A DNA stretch of 13,219 nt from Pseudonocardia sp. (GCA_030147065.1 JASLAP010000395.1:1-13219); one strand, 5' to 3'; counted from the stretch's first letter, positions 5,917 to 12,444 are shown. Numbers and translations: made by a program. Notes: generated by a model from the sequence alone, not told the origin.

Positions 5917-5956
5917 CAAGTCCCGGGGCCGGGGCGCGCCGACCGGACCGGTGGGG

Positions 5957-5962
5957 TATCCA
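5957..5962 (+). promoter_or_regulatory. Putative -10 element of a leaderless GNAT promoter
   Basis: TATCCA is followed by 6 nt and ATG 5969, placing the transcription start at the initiation codon. There is no Shine-Dalgarno sequence upstream of the ATG and no clear -35 at 17 nt. Confidence 0.4.
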
Positions 5963-5968
5963 TGCGCC

Positions 5969-6739
5969 ATGGCCATCGCCGCGGTGAGACCGGCCGCCGC
6001 TCCCGACGTCGACGAGATCGTCCGCATCCAGGCGGTCACCTGGGAGGCGGCCTACGCCGAGCTGGTCCCGCCGGCTGCGCTGGCCCAGTTGCGCTCGCCG
6101 GACGCCCGGCAGGTGTGGACGGCGGCCGTGCAGGCCGGGCCGGGCCACCACGTGTTCCTCGCCACCGAGGGCGAGTGGGTGGTCGGGTTCTGCGCGGCGT
6201 CCTTCGCCCGGCACCCGGACGACGCCCACCCGCCCGCGCTCCCGGACGACGGCCCCTCGACCCCCGAGCCCCCCGCCGGGCCCCCCGTCGGCCACTCCGC
6301 CGGGTCCCCGGGTGACCCCCACTCCACCGGACCGGCCGCGGACGGTGGGCACTCGTCCGCGGTCCCCGACGATGGTGCCTCCGACGATGGCGCCACCGAC
6401 AGTCGTGCCGCCGAACAGCCGGTCAGCACCACCGGGGACGCAGAACCGCCCACGATCGGGGCCGAGCGGTGGGCCGAGATCGGCGCGCTGCTGGTGGAGC
6501 CGCGATGGGGACGGCGCGGGCACGGCGGTCGGCTGCTGGCGACCGCGGCCCATGCCCTGCGCAACGCCGGCGCGTTGTACGGGCTGGTCTGGATCCCGGA
6601 GGCGGACACGGCGTCGCGGCGGTTCTACGAGCGCGTCGGTTGGGAGCTCGACGGCACCGTCAGGGTGCTGGACACCGGCGACGGCGAGCTGCGCGAGATC
6701 CGCCTCACCGGCTCCCTCGACCTCACCCTCGATCCCTGA
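5969..6739 (+). CDS. GNAT-family N-acetyltransferase with a long disordered insertion
   Basis: A 256-residue protein. Residues 3-80 give the N-terminal half of a GNAT domain (AVRPAAAPDVDEIVRIQAVTWEAAYAELV, then HVFLATEGEWVVGFCAAS), and residues 168-225 give the acetyl-CoA-binding half (AEIGALLVEPRWGRRGHGGRLLATAAHAL, then ASRRFYERVGWELDG). The pyrophosphate loop reads GRRGHG, where the first residue is normally Gln or Arg. Between the halves, residues 82-164 are a Pro/Asp/Gly/Ser-rich low-complexity stretch with no predicted structure, unusual for this fold, which normally has a short loop there. The substrate is unknown. ATG 5969 is preferred over an in-frame GTG at 5951 because the GNAT motif starts at residue 5 and a -10-like hexamer lies 6 nt upstream. 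It converges on dapB. Confidence 0.85.
   Translation: MAIAAVRPAAAPDVDEIVRIQAVTWEAAYAELVPPAALAQLRSPDARQVWTAAVQAGPGHHVFLATEGEWVVGFCAASFARHPDDAHPPALPDDGPSTPEPPAGPPVGHSAGSPGDPHSTGPAADGGHSSAVPDDGASDDGATDSRAAEQPVSTTGDAEPPTIGAERWAEIGALLVEPRWGRRGHGGRLLATAAHALRNAGALYGLVWIPEADTASRRFYERVGWELDGTVRVLDTGDGELREIRLTGSLDLTLDP
6212..6460 (+). other. Low-complexity insertion within the GNAT gene
   Basis: This segment encodes about 83 residues dominated by Pro, Asp, Gly, Ser, Ala and Thr, with reiterated PDDG and SDDGAT-like words. It separates the two halves of the acetyltransferase fold while keeping the frame intact, so the gene is not broken. Confidence 0.7.
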
Positions 6740-6749
6740 CCGGTCCCTC

Positions 6750-6928
6750 CCGCTCGCGCAGACCGTCGAGGGTCGCGCAGGGCACGGAACGCCCTCGCAG
6801 ACGGCCGGCGCGCTGCGACGACGTACGACGGTCTGCGCGAGCGGTGGCCTCCGCAAGCGGAGGGCGTGCGCGAGCGGAGAGGCCGCGCGACCCCCGGGTC
6901 CCCGGGACCGGAGGGTCTGCGCGAGCGG
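6750..6928. repeat. REP-like repeat cluster between GNAT and dapB
   Basis: CCGCTCGCGCAGACCGTCG (6750-6768) recurs as its exact 19-nt reverse complement at 6826-6844. A 15-nt direct copy of the latter, GGTCTGCGCGAGCGG, occurs at 6914-6928, and an 11-nt core TGCGCGAGCGG at 6867-6877. Between them is a hairpin CCTCCGC-AA-GCGGAGG (6848-6863). The cluster fills the gap between two convergent genes and can fold into long stems, so it may also terminate both transcripts. No protein is supportable here. Confidence 0.8.
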
Positions 6929-6935
6929 CGCGGAG

Positions 6936-7679
6936 TCAGGCCAGGTCGAGGAGGGGTTCGAGGCCGACGGTGAGGCCGGGGTGGTCGCGGACGCCGCGGA
7001 CGGCCAGCAGCACGCCGGGCATGAACGAGACGCGGTCGAACGAGTCGTGGCGGATGGTGAGCGTCTCGCCGAGCCCGCCCAGCAGCACCTCCTGGTGCGC
7101 CACGAGGCCCGGAAGCCGCACGGAATGCACGTGGACGCCGTCGACCGTCGCACCGCGGGCCCCGGGCAGCTCGCTGGTGGTGGCGTCGGGCACCGGGCCG
7201 AGTCCGGCCTCGGCGCGCGCCTCGGCGATCACGGTCGCGGTGCGGGTCGCGGTGCCGGACGGGGCGTCGACCTTGTTCGCGTGGTGCAGTTCGATCACCT
7301 CGACCGAGTCGAAGAACCGGGCGGCCTGCCGGGCGAACTGCATCATCAGCACCGCCCCGATCCCGAAGTTGGGCGCCACCAGCACGTGCCCCGGGGTGTC
7401 GGCCAACCAACCGCGCACCTGGTCGAGCCGGTCGGTGGAGAACCCGCTGGTCCCGACGACGGCGGCGATGCCGTGGTCGAGGGCGTAGCGGATGTTGTGC
7501 AGCACCGCCTCGGGGTGGGTGAAGTCGACCACCACCTCGGCGGCCGCGGCCACCAGATCGGCCGGTGAGTCGCCCTCGTCGACCTGCGCCACCAGCTCCA
7601 GGTCCTCGGCCGCCTCGACGGCCGCGCACACCTGCGACCCCATCCTCCCCCGCGCGCCCAGCACGCCCACCCTGATCAC
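6936..7679 (-). CDS. dapB: 4-hydroxy-tetrahydrodipicolinate reductase
   Basis: Reduces 4-hydroxy-tetrahydrodipicolinate to tetrahydrodipicolinate with NAD(P)H in the diaminopimelate/lysine pathway; cytoplasmic tetramer. The N-terminal dinucleotide site is VGVLGARGRMGS (residues 4-15), followed by VVVDFTHPEAV and VVGTSGF. The catalytic/substrate block is ELHHANKVDAPSGTA (130-144), with the paired histidines at 132-133 and Lys136. VAPNFGIGAVLMMQFARQAARFFD and the C-terminal LPGLVAHQEVLLG and GETLTIRHDS blocks also fit. The 247-residue length is close to the roughly 245 of mycobacterial DapB. GTG 7679 starts the Rossmann strand directly. There is no Shine-Dalgarno sequence, but TAGGGT lies exactly 6 nt upstream, so the gene probably has its own leaderless transcript rather than depending on the pnp operon 187 bp upstream. 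dapA is not in the window. Confidence 0.97.
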   Translation of the reverse strand: MIRVGVLGARGRMGSQVCAAVEAAEDLELVAQVDEGDSPADLVAAAAEVVVDFTHPEAVLHNIRYALDHGIAAVVGTSGFSTDRLDQVRGWLADTPGHVLVAPNFGIGAVLMMQFARQAARFFDSVEVIELHHANKVDAPSGTATRTATVIAEARAEAGLGPVPDATTSELPGARGATVDGVHVHSVRLPGLVAHQEVLLGGLGETLTIRHDSFDRVSFMPGVLLAVRGVRDHPGLTVGLEPLLDLA

Positions 7680-7685
7680 CCGCCC

Positions 7686-7691
7686 ACCCTA
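7686..7691 (-). promoter_or_regulatory. Putative -10 element of the leaderless dapB promoter
   Basis: TAGGGT on the minus strand is followed by 6 nt and the GTG start at 7679. This is a good actinobacterial -10 at the spacing expected for a leaderless mRNA. A -35 is not evident at 16-18 nt. Confidence 0.55.
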
Positions 7692-7715
7692 GAACCGCAC
7701 CCCGCTGAGGCGTTC

Positions 7716-7832
7716 AGGAAGGCCACCTTCAGGCCCGCACAGGACAGCAAGGTGGCGGCCTTCCTCACCCCCACCCCGGATGGCAGGAAAGCCACTTTCC
7801 GGACGGATTCGGTCCTGAAAGTGGCTTTCCTG
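7716..7832. repeat. Four alternating copies of a palindromic intergenic repeat
   Basis: A core of the type AGGAAGGCCACCTTCAGG appears four times in alternating orientation. Copies are at 7716-7733 (plus), 7741-7765 (minus, with a 3-nt insertion), 7784-7799 (plus, variant CAGGAAAGCCACTTTC) and 7817-7832 (minus, its exact 16-nt reverse complement). Copies three and four form a 16-bp stem, extended by GGAC/GTCC around a 7-nt loop. The cluster lies between the last gene of the pnp operon and dapB, so it could terminate the operon. I recall abundant repeats with this kind of word in Amycolatopsis-like genomes, but this is not verified here. Confidence 0.8.
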
Positions 7833-7866
7833 ACACGGGGCGGGAGGGGCGGCGGGTGGGTGGGAG

Positions 7867-8349
7867 TCAGGTGAGGAAGAGGACGGCGGAGACCCAGACG
7901 CCGGCCGCGAGCAGGCCGGTGGCCAGTTCCAGCAGGATGCTGAAGCCGACCGCGCCCAGCGCCCTGCGCGTGGACGGCCAGGCCTTGTCGCGGCTGCCCA
8001 GGCGGGCCAGCTCGGACAGGAACACGCCGAGCGGGAATCCGAGGAACAGCCCGACGACCGGGATCACGAAGAACCCGACGATGCCCAGCAGCGCCCCGGC
8101 CACGATCGACCGGGTCGGCACCCCGGACTCGCGCATCCGCCGGCCCGGCAGCAGGTACTTGGCCACCGTCCCGAGCACCACGATCGCCACCGCGATGCCG
8201 AGCACCGACCAACCCAGCGCGTCGCCGCGCGGCACCGCCCACACCGCGATCCCGGCGAGCACCAGGATCAGCCCCGGCAGCACCGGGAGCAGGATGCCGA
8301 TGATGCCGACCGCGATGAGCAGCCCGGCGAGCAGGGTCTCCACGGTCAT
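7867..8349 (-). CDS. DUF456 family membrane protein
   Basis: A 160-residue, very hydrophobic protein with about four to five transmembrane segments: LLAGLLIAVGIIGILLPVLPGLILVLAGIAVWAV, WSVLGIAVAIVVLGTVAKYLL, IVAGALLGIVGFFVIPVVGLFLGFPLGVFLSELA and AVGFSILLELATGLLAAGVWVSAVLFL. The glycine-rich LLPVLPG near the N-terminus and the GFFVIPVVGLFLGFPLG block are the DUF456 pattern; the function of the family is unknown. Its ATG overlaps the M16 peptidase stop by 4 nt (ATGA at 8346-8349), so it is translationally coupled and belongs to the rpsO-pnp operon. It is the last gene before the repeat cluster. Confidence 0.85.
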   Translation of the reverse strand: MTVETLLAGLLIAVGIIGILLPVLPGLILVLAGIAVWAVPRGDALGWSVLGIAVAIVVLGTVAKYLLPGRRMRESGVPTRSIVAGALLGIVGFFVIPVVGLFLGFPLGVFLSELARLGSRDKAWPSTRRALGAVGFSILLELATGLLAAGVWVSAVLFLT

Positions 8350-9683
8350 CGGGTCGGGGTGTCCTCTCGCACGATCCCGGGGAGGTCGCGCTCGTCGTCG
8401 TAGGGGCCCACCACCGCCGTGGTGAAGGGGCCGGTGAGCAGGTCCGCGGCCAGCTCGGTGACCTGCTCGTCGGTCACCGAGGCGATCCGGTCCAGGCTCT
8501 CGGCCACGGTCCGCTGCCGGCCGTGGTCGAGCTCGGAGCGGCCCAGCCGGTTCATCCGGGACGGGGTGTCCTCCAGGCCGAGGACCAGCCCGCCGCGCAG
8601 GTTGCCCTGCGCCCTGGCCACCTCGGCCGGCGTCAACCCGCCGGCGGCCACCTCGGCCAGCACCGAGCGGACGACGGCGGTGACCTCTTCCAGCCGCTCC
8701 GGCGCGCACCCGGCGTAGACGGCGAGCAGGCCGGTGTCGGAGTAGCCGGTGTGCGAGGAGTACACCGAGTAGGCCAGCCCGCGCCGCTCGCGCACCTCCT
8801 GGAACAGCCGCGAGCTGGGGCCGCCGCCGAGCGCGGTGTTGAGCACCGACAGCGCGGTGCGGCGCGGGTCGTGCCGGGACAGCGCGGGCACGCCGAGCAT
8901 GAGGTGGACCTGCTCGGTGTCCTCGGGGCGCAGCACCAGCCCCGGCGCCTCGGCCAGCGCGAGCGCCGGGCCGCGCCGGGGAACGGCCGGCGACGCCGAG
9001 CCGGCCCGCGCGGACGCGGCGGCCAGTGCCTCGCCGACCAGCTCGACGACCTCGGCGTGCACCAGGTTGCCGGCCGCGGCCACCACCATCCGCGGGGTGG
9101 TGTACTCGCCGCGCCAGAAGCCGTGCAGGGTCTCCCGGCTCATGGCCCGGATCGACTCCTCCGAGCCGATCACCGGGCGGCCCAGCGGGTGCTCGCCGAA
9201 CAGCGCCTCGTCGAACAGCTCGCCGAGCAGGTCCTCGGGGTCGTCGTCGCGCATGGCGATCTCCTCGAGGACGACCCCCCGCTCCAGCTCGACGTCGCCC
9301 GGGGTGAGCAGCGCGTCGGTGACGACGTCGGCCAGCACCCGCACGGCCAGCGGCAGGTCGCTGTCGAGCACCTGCGCGTAGTAGCAGGTGTGCTCCTTGG
9401 CGGTGAACGCGTTGAGGTCACCGCCGACGGCGTCGAAGTCCTCGGCGATCGCCGAGGCCGTGCGCGTCGCCGTGCCCTTGAACAGCAGGTGCTCCAGGTA
9501 GTGCGCGGCGCCCGCCTGGGCGGGCGCCTCGTCCCGGGAGCCGACCCCGAGCCAGATGCCCAGCGACACCGAACGCACGCCCGGAACCGCCTCGGTGAGC
9601 ACGCGCAGCCCACCGGGCAGTTCCGAGCGCGAGACGCCGCCGGGGGCGGGGACACCCACCCCCGGCGTCAGGACGTCGGTCAA
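8346..9683 (-). CDS. pepR: M16-family zinc metallopeptidase (PepR/mitochondrial processing peptidase beta-like)
   Basis: A 445-residue soluble protein with two M16 halves. The inverted zinc motif HxxEH is intact as HYLEH (residues 61-65, inside AGAAHYLEHLLFKGT), and the distal glutamate lies in ERGVVLEEIAM (about residues 140-141), roughly 75 residues further on. The C-terminal half contains GGGPSSRLFQEVRERRGLAYSVYSSHTGY, the conserved R/Y substrate-binding segment. It is the ortholog of the peptidase that follows gpsI in Mycobacterium, where the gene is called pepR; its substrates are unknown. Translation appears to start at TTG 9683, which overlaps the pnp stop in the tetranucleotide TTGA. 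GAGG lies 10 nt upstream. It is coupled to the DUF456 gene downstream. Confidence 0.93.
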   Translation of the reverse strand: MTDVLTPGVGVPAPGGVSRSELPGGLRVLTEAVPGVRSVSLGIWLGVGSRDEAPAQAGAAHYLEHLLFKGTATRTASAIAEDFDAVGGDLNAFTAKEHTCYYAQVLDSDLPLAVRVLADVVTDALLTPGDVELERGVVLEEIAMRDDDPEDLLGELFDEALFGEHPLGRPVIGSEESIRAMSRETLHGFWRGEYTTPRMVVAAAGNLVHAEVVELVGEALAAASARAGSASPAVPRRGPALALAEAPGLVLRPEDTEQVHLMLGVPALSRHDPRRTALSVLNTALGGGPSSRLFQEVRERRGLAYSVYSSHTGYSDTGLLAVYAGCAPERLEEVTAVVRSVLAEVAAGGLTPAEVARAQGNLRGGLVLGLEDTPSRMNRLGRSELDHGRQRTVAESLDRIASVTDEQVTELAADLLTGPFTTAVVGPYDDERDLPGIVREDTPTR

Positions 9684-11935
9684 CTCGCGGGGACCTCGGC
9701 CGGGGAGGCGGCCGGGGACTCGGCCGGCTCGGCGACCGGAGCCGGCTCGCCGGCGGAGTCGCCCTCCTGCACCGGGACCAGGCTGATCTTGCCGCGGTTG
9801 TCGATGTCGGTGACCTCGACGCGGAGCTTGTCGCCGACCTTGACGACGTCCTCCACCTTGGCGATCCGCTTGCCGTTGCCCAGCTTGGAGATGTGCACCA
9901 GGCCGTCCTTGCCGGGCACCAGCGAGACGAAGGCGCCGAACGCGGCGGTCTTGACCACCGTGCCCAGGAACCGCTCGCCGATCTTCGGCAGCTGCGGGTT
10001 GGCGATCGCGTTGATCATGCCGATGGCCGCCTCGGCCGAGTCCCCGTCGGAGGCGCCGACGTAGATCGTGCCGTCGTCCTCGATGGAGATGTCGGCGCCG
10101 GTCTGCTCGGTGATCGAGTTGATCATCTTGCCCTTCGGCCCGATCACCTCGCCGATCTTGTCCACCGGGACCTTGATGGCCACCACGCGCGGGGCGTAGC
10201 GGCTCATCTCGTCGGGCCGGTCGATGGCCTCGCCGATGACCTCCAGGATGGTCATCCGGGCGTCCTTGGCCTGGCTCAGCGCGGCGGCCAGGACCTCGGA
10301 CGGGATGCCGTCGAGCTTGGTGTCCAGCTGCAGCGCGGTGACGAACTCCGGGGTCCCGGCGACCTTGAAGTCCATGTCGCCGAACGCGTCCTCGGCACCC
10401 AGGATGTCGGTCAGCGCCACGTAGGTGGTCTGCCCGTCGACCTCGTCGGAGACCAGGCCCATGGCGATGCCGGCCACCGGGGCCTTCAGCGGGACACCGG
10501 CGTTGAGCAGCGACATCGTGGACGCGCAGACCGAGCCCATCGAGGTCGAGCCGTTCGAGCCGAGCGCCTCGGAGACCTGCCGGATCGCGTAGGGGAACTC
10601 CTCGCGGGTGGGCAGCACCGGCAGCAGCGCCCGTTCGGCGAGCGCGCCGTGGCCGATCTCGCGGCGCTTGGGCGAGCCGACCCGGCCGGTCTCACCGGTC
10701 GAGTACGGCGGGAAGTTGTAGTGGTGCAGGTAGCGCTTGTGCGACTCCGGGCCCAGCGAGTCGATCTGCTGCTCCATGCGCAGCATGTTCAGCGTGGTGA
10801 CACCCATGATCTGGGTCTCGCCGCGCTCGAACAGCGCCGAGCCGTGCGCCCGCGGGACGACCTCGACCTCGGCCGACAGCGGCCGGATGTCGGTCAGGCC
10901 GCGACCGTCGATGCGCACCTTGTCGCGCAGGATCCGCTGGCGGACCAGCTTCTTGTTCAGCGAGCGGAACGCCGCGCCGATCTCCTTCTCGCGGCCCTCG
11001 AACTGCGGCCCGACCTTCTCCAGCACGGCGGCCTTGACCTGGTCGAGCCGCGACTCGCGGTCCTGCTTGCCGGCGATCGCCAGCGCCTGCGCCAGGTCGT
11101 CGGCGGCGGTCGCGGAGACGGCCTCGAACACGTCGTCCTGGTAGGCCGGGAACGTCGGGAAGCTGCCGGTGGGCTTGGCAGCCAGGTCGGCCAGCTGCTG
11201 CTGGGCCACGCACAGGGTGCGGATGAACGGCTTGGCCGCCTCCAGCCCGGCCGCGACGATCTCCTCGGTGGGCGCCTGGGCGCCGGCCGCGACGAGGTCG
11301 TTGGTCTCGGTGGTGGCCTCGGCCTCCACCATCATGATCGCCACGTCGTCACCGACGGTGCGGCCGGCCACGACCATGTCGAACACGGCCCGCTGCAGGT
11401 CCTCGTACTGCGGGAAGGCGACCCACTGGCCGTCGATCAGGGCGACCCGGACGGCGCCGATCGGGCCGGAGAACGGCAGCCCGGACAGCTGGGTGGACGC
11501 CGAGGCGGCGTTGATCGCCAGCGCGTCGTAGGGGTCCTGCGGGTCCAGGCTCATCACCGTGACCACGATCTGGATCTCGTTGCGCAGGCCGTCGACGAAC
11601 GACGGGCGCAGCGGCCGGTCGATCAGCCGGCAGGTCAGGATCGCGTCGGTGCCCGGGCGGCCCTCCCGGCGGAAGAACGAGCCGGGGATCTTGCCGATCG
11701 CGTACATCCGCTCCTCGACGTCCACCGTGAGCGGGAAGAAGTCGAAGTGCTCCTTGGGCTGCTTGGACGCCGTGGTGGCGGACAGCAGCATGGTCTCGTC
11801 GTCCAGGTAGGCGACGACGGATCCGGCGGCCTGGCGCGCGAGGCGCCCGGTCTCGAACCGGATGGTCCGGGAGCCGAAGCTCCCGTTGTCGATGACGGCA
11901 CTGGTCTCGTGCACGTTGTCCATCGGATCGGTCAT
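9680..11935 (-). CDS. pnp: Polynucleotide phosphorylase (guanosine pentaphosphate synthetase I)
   Basis: Phosphorolytic 3'-5' exoribonuclease and RNA 3'-tailing enzyme; homotrimer, central to mRNA decay. It has 751 residues, close to the 752 of mycobacterial GpsI as I recall it. The order is: first RNase PH domain (from AVIDNGSFGSRTIRFETGRLARQAAGS), alpha-helical linker, second RNase PH domain (RIDGRGLTDIRPLSAEVEV to FGDMDFKVAGT), KH domain (about 583-652, with the GPKG loop at 599-602) and S1 domain (about 653-723, GERFLGTVVKTAAFGAFV). A 28-residue Pro/Ala/Glu tail follows. FFRREGRP, CRLIDRPLRP and GETQIMGVTTL are family blocks. ATG 11935 (MTDPMDN) has AGGAG 11 nt upstream; ATG 11923 is an alternative. 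It is transcribed after rpsO through a structured leader. Confidence 0.98.
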   Translation of the reverse strand: MTDPMDNVHETSAVIDNGSFGSRTIRFETGRLARQAAGSVVAYLDDETMLLSATTASKQPKEHFDFFPLTVDVEERMYAIGKIPGSFFRREGRPGTDAILTCRLIDRPLRPSFVDGLRNEIQIVVTVMSLDPQDPYDALAINAASASTQLSGLPFSGPIGAVRVALIDGQWVAFPQYEDLQRAVFDMVVAGRTVGDDVAIMMVEAEATTETNDLVAAGAQAPTEEIVAAGLEAAKPFIRTLCVAQQQLADLAAKPTGSFPTFPAYQDDVFEAVSATAADDLAQALAIAGKQDRESRLDQVKAAVLEKVGPQFEGREKEIGAAFRSLNKKLVRQRILRDKVRIDGRGLTDIRPLSAEVEVVPRAHGSALFERGETQIMGVTTLNMLRMEQQIDSLGPESHKRYLHHYNFPPYSTGETGRVGSPKRREIGHGALAERALLPVLPTREEFPYAIRQVSEALGSNGSTSMGSVCASTMSLLNAGVPLKAPVAGIAMGLVSDEVDGQTTYVALTDILGAEDAFGDMDFKVAGTPEFVTALQLDTKLDGIPSEVLAAALSQAKDARMTILEVIGEAIDRPDEMSRYAPRVVAIKVPVDKIGEVIGPKGKMINSITEQTGADISIEDDGTIYVGASDGDSAEAAIGMINAIANPQLPKIGERFLGTVVKTAAFGAFVSLVPGKDGLVHISKLGNGKRIAKVEDVVKVGDKLRVEVTDIDNRGKISLVPVQEGDSAGEPAPVAEPAESPAASPAEVPAS

Positions 11936-12003
11936 GTAGTGGACATCTCCTCTTCCGAGCGGAGACCCCACGCCACACCGGAAGGATCCTCGGCCGAGCC
12001 GGT

Positions 12004-12040
12004 CTTCGATCGAAGCCCTCGGGTCCCTCGGACCCGGGAG
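12004..12040 (-). promoter_or_regulatory. Hairpins in the pnp leader, possible processing/autoregulation site
   Basis: CGGGTCC (12020-12026) and GGACCCG (12030-12036) pair around a 3-nt loop. The stem is extended by a wobble and two C-G pairs, with one mismatch, to 12016-12040. Immediately beside it is the perfect 12-bp palindrome CTTCGATCGAAG (12004-12015). In E. coli and Streptomyces the rpsO-pnp spacer carries a hairpin cut by RNase III that mediates PNPase autoregulation; this structure is the best positional equivalent here. Confidence 0.45.
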
Positions 12041-12092
12041 CCACTACCGAGGACCGGCGGATCGTCTGCCGGGGGCGTGGCGTCGTTGCGTA

Positions 12093-12133
12093 GTGCGGTG
12101 GTGCGGTGGTGCGGTGGTGCGGTTCGTGCGGTC
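12093..12133. repeat. 8-bp tandem repeat in the rpsO-pnp spacer
   Basis: GTGCGGTG is repeated head to tail at 12093, 12101 and 12109, with GTGCGGTT at 12117. A displaced copy GTGCGGTC follows at 12126-12133. The array lies in the untranslated spacer between rpsO and pnp and is not in a coding frame, so slippage could change its copy number. Confidence 0.85.
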
Positions 12134-12140
12134 GTGCTGC

Positions 12141-12169
12141 GGCCCGGGCCGCGCGGGGCGGCCCGGGCC
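12141..12169 (-). terminator. GC hairpin just downstream of rpsO
   Basis: GGCCCGGGCC occurs at 12141-12150 and again at 12160-12169. Since the word is self-complementary, the two copies pair with each other; GC/GC extends the stem inward to 12 bp with a 5-nt loop. It starts 5 nt after the rpsO stop on the minus strand. A terminator, attenuator or 3'-end stabiliser between rpsO and pnp is likely. There is no T-tract, so read-through into pnp is expected. Confidence 0.55.
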
Positions 12170-12174
12170 ACGGG

Positions 12175-12444
12175 TCAGCGGCGGATGCCGAGGCGCTCGA
12201 TCAGCGACCGGTAGCGCGCCACGTCCACGGCGCGCAGGTACTTGAGCAGCCGGCGGCGGCGGCCGACCAGCAGCAGCAGCCCGCGGCGGGAGTGGTGGTC
12301 GTGCTTGTGCATCTTGAGGTGCTCGGTCAGGTCGCTGATCCGCTTGGTCAGCAGCGCGACCTGGGCCTCGGGGGAACCGGTGTCGGTCTCGTGGACCCCG
12401 TAGGAGTCCAGGATCGTCTTCTTCTGTGCGGCGTCGAGTGCCAC
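12175..12444 (-). CDS. rpsO: 30S ribosomal protein uS15
   Basis: An 89-residue primary 16S rRNA-binding protein of the small subunit platform. The family blocks are all present: TGSPEAQVALLTKRISDLTEHLK, HKHDHHSRRGLLLLVGRRRRLLKYL and YRSLIERLGIRR. The length is the usual 89. GTG 12444 gives the standard MALDAAQKK N-terminus. An AGGAG (12452-12448) lies 3 nt before it, within GAAAGAGGAGAAC, so unlike many neighbours this gene has a classical ribosome binding site. It is the first gene of the rpsO-pnp-pepR-DUF456 operon. A possible -10 TAACGT (12548-12543) would give a 5' leader of about 90 nt. Confidence 0.98.
   Translation of the reverse strand: MALDAAQKKTILDSYGVHETDTGSPEAQVALLTKRISDLTEHLKMHKHDHHSRRGLLLLVGRRRRLLKYLRAVDVARYRSLIERLGIRR

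Noticed and set aside
5882..7153. A long minus-strand open frame upstream of the VOC gene, antisense to GNAT
   Set aside because: The residues are low-complexity Arg/Gly/Pro sequence without any domain, and they oppose a well-formed GNAT domain. The VOC domain starts at 5881.
6740..7866. CRISPR array or IS element suggested by the repeat clusters around dapB
   Set aside because: The repeats are inverted, variable and irregularly spaced, without unique spacers of constant length. No transposase frame and no target-site duplication were seen.
8523..10064. A 513-codon plus-strand open frame opposite the M16 peptidase
   Set aside because: It is a shadow of the peptidase and the 3' end of pnp; no recognisable domain, and typical antisense composition.
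11932..12171. A 79-codon minus-strand open frame in the rpsO-pnp spacer whose stop overlaps the pnp ATG (ATGA)
   Set aside because: The overlap looks like translational coupling, but the translation is compositionally random and reads through the tandem repeat and hairpins. It has no ribosome binding site. A very short leader peptide (ATG at 11946, then three codons) cannot be excluded but has no positive support.
9893..12214. A 773-codon plus-strand open frame opposite pnp
   Set aside because: It is the complement of pnp in a high-GC genome. The translation is His/Arg/Asp/Gly/Leu-rich without motifs, and it also runs through the non-coding rpsO-pnp spacer.
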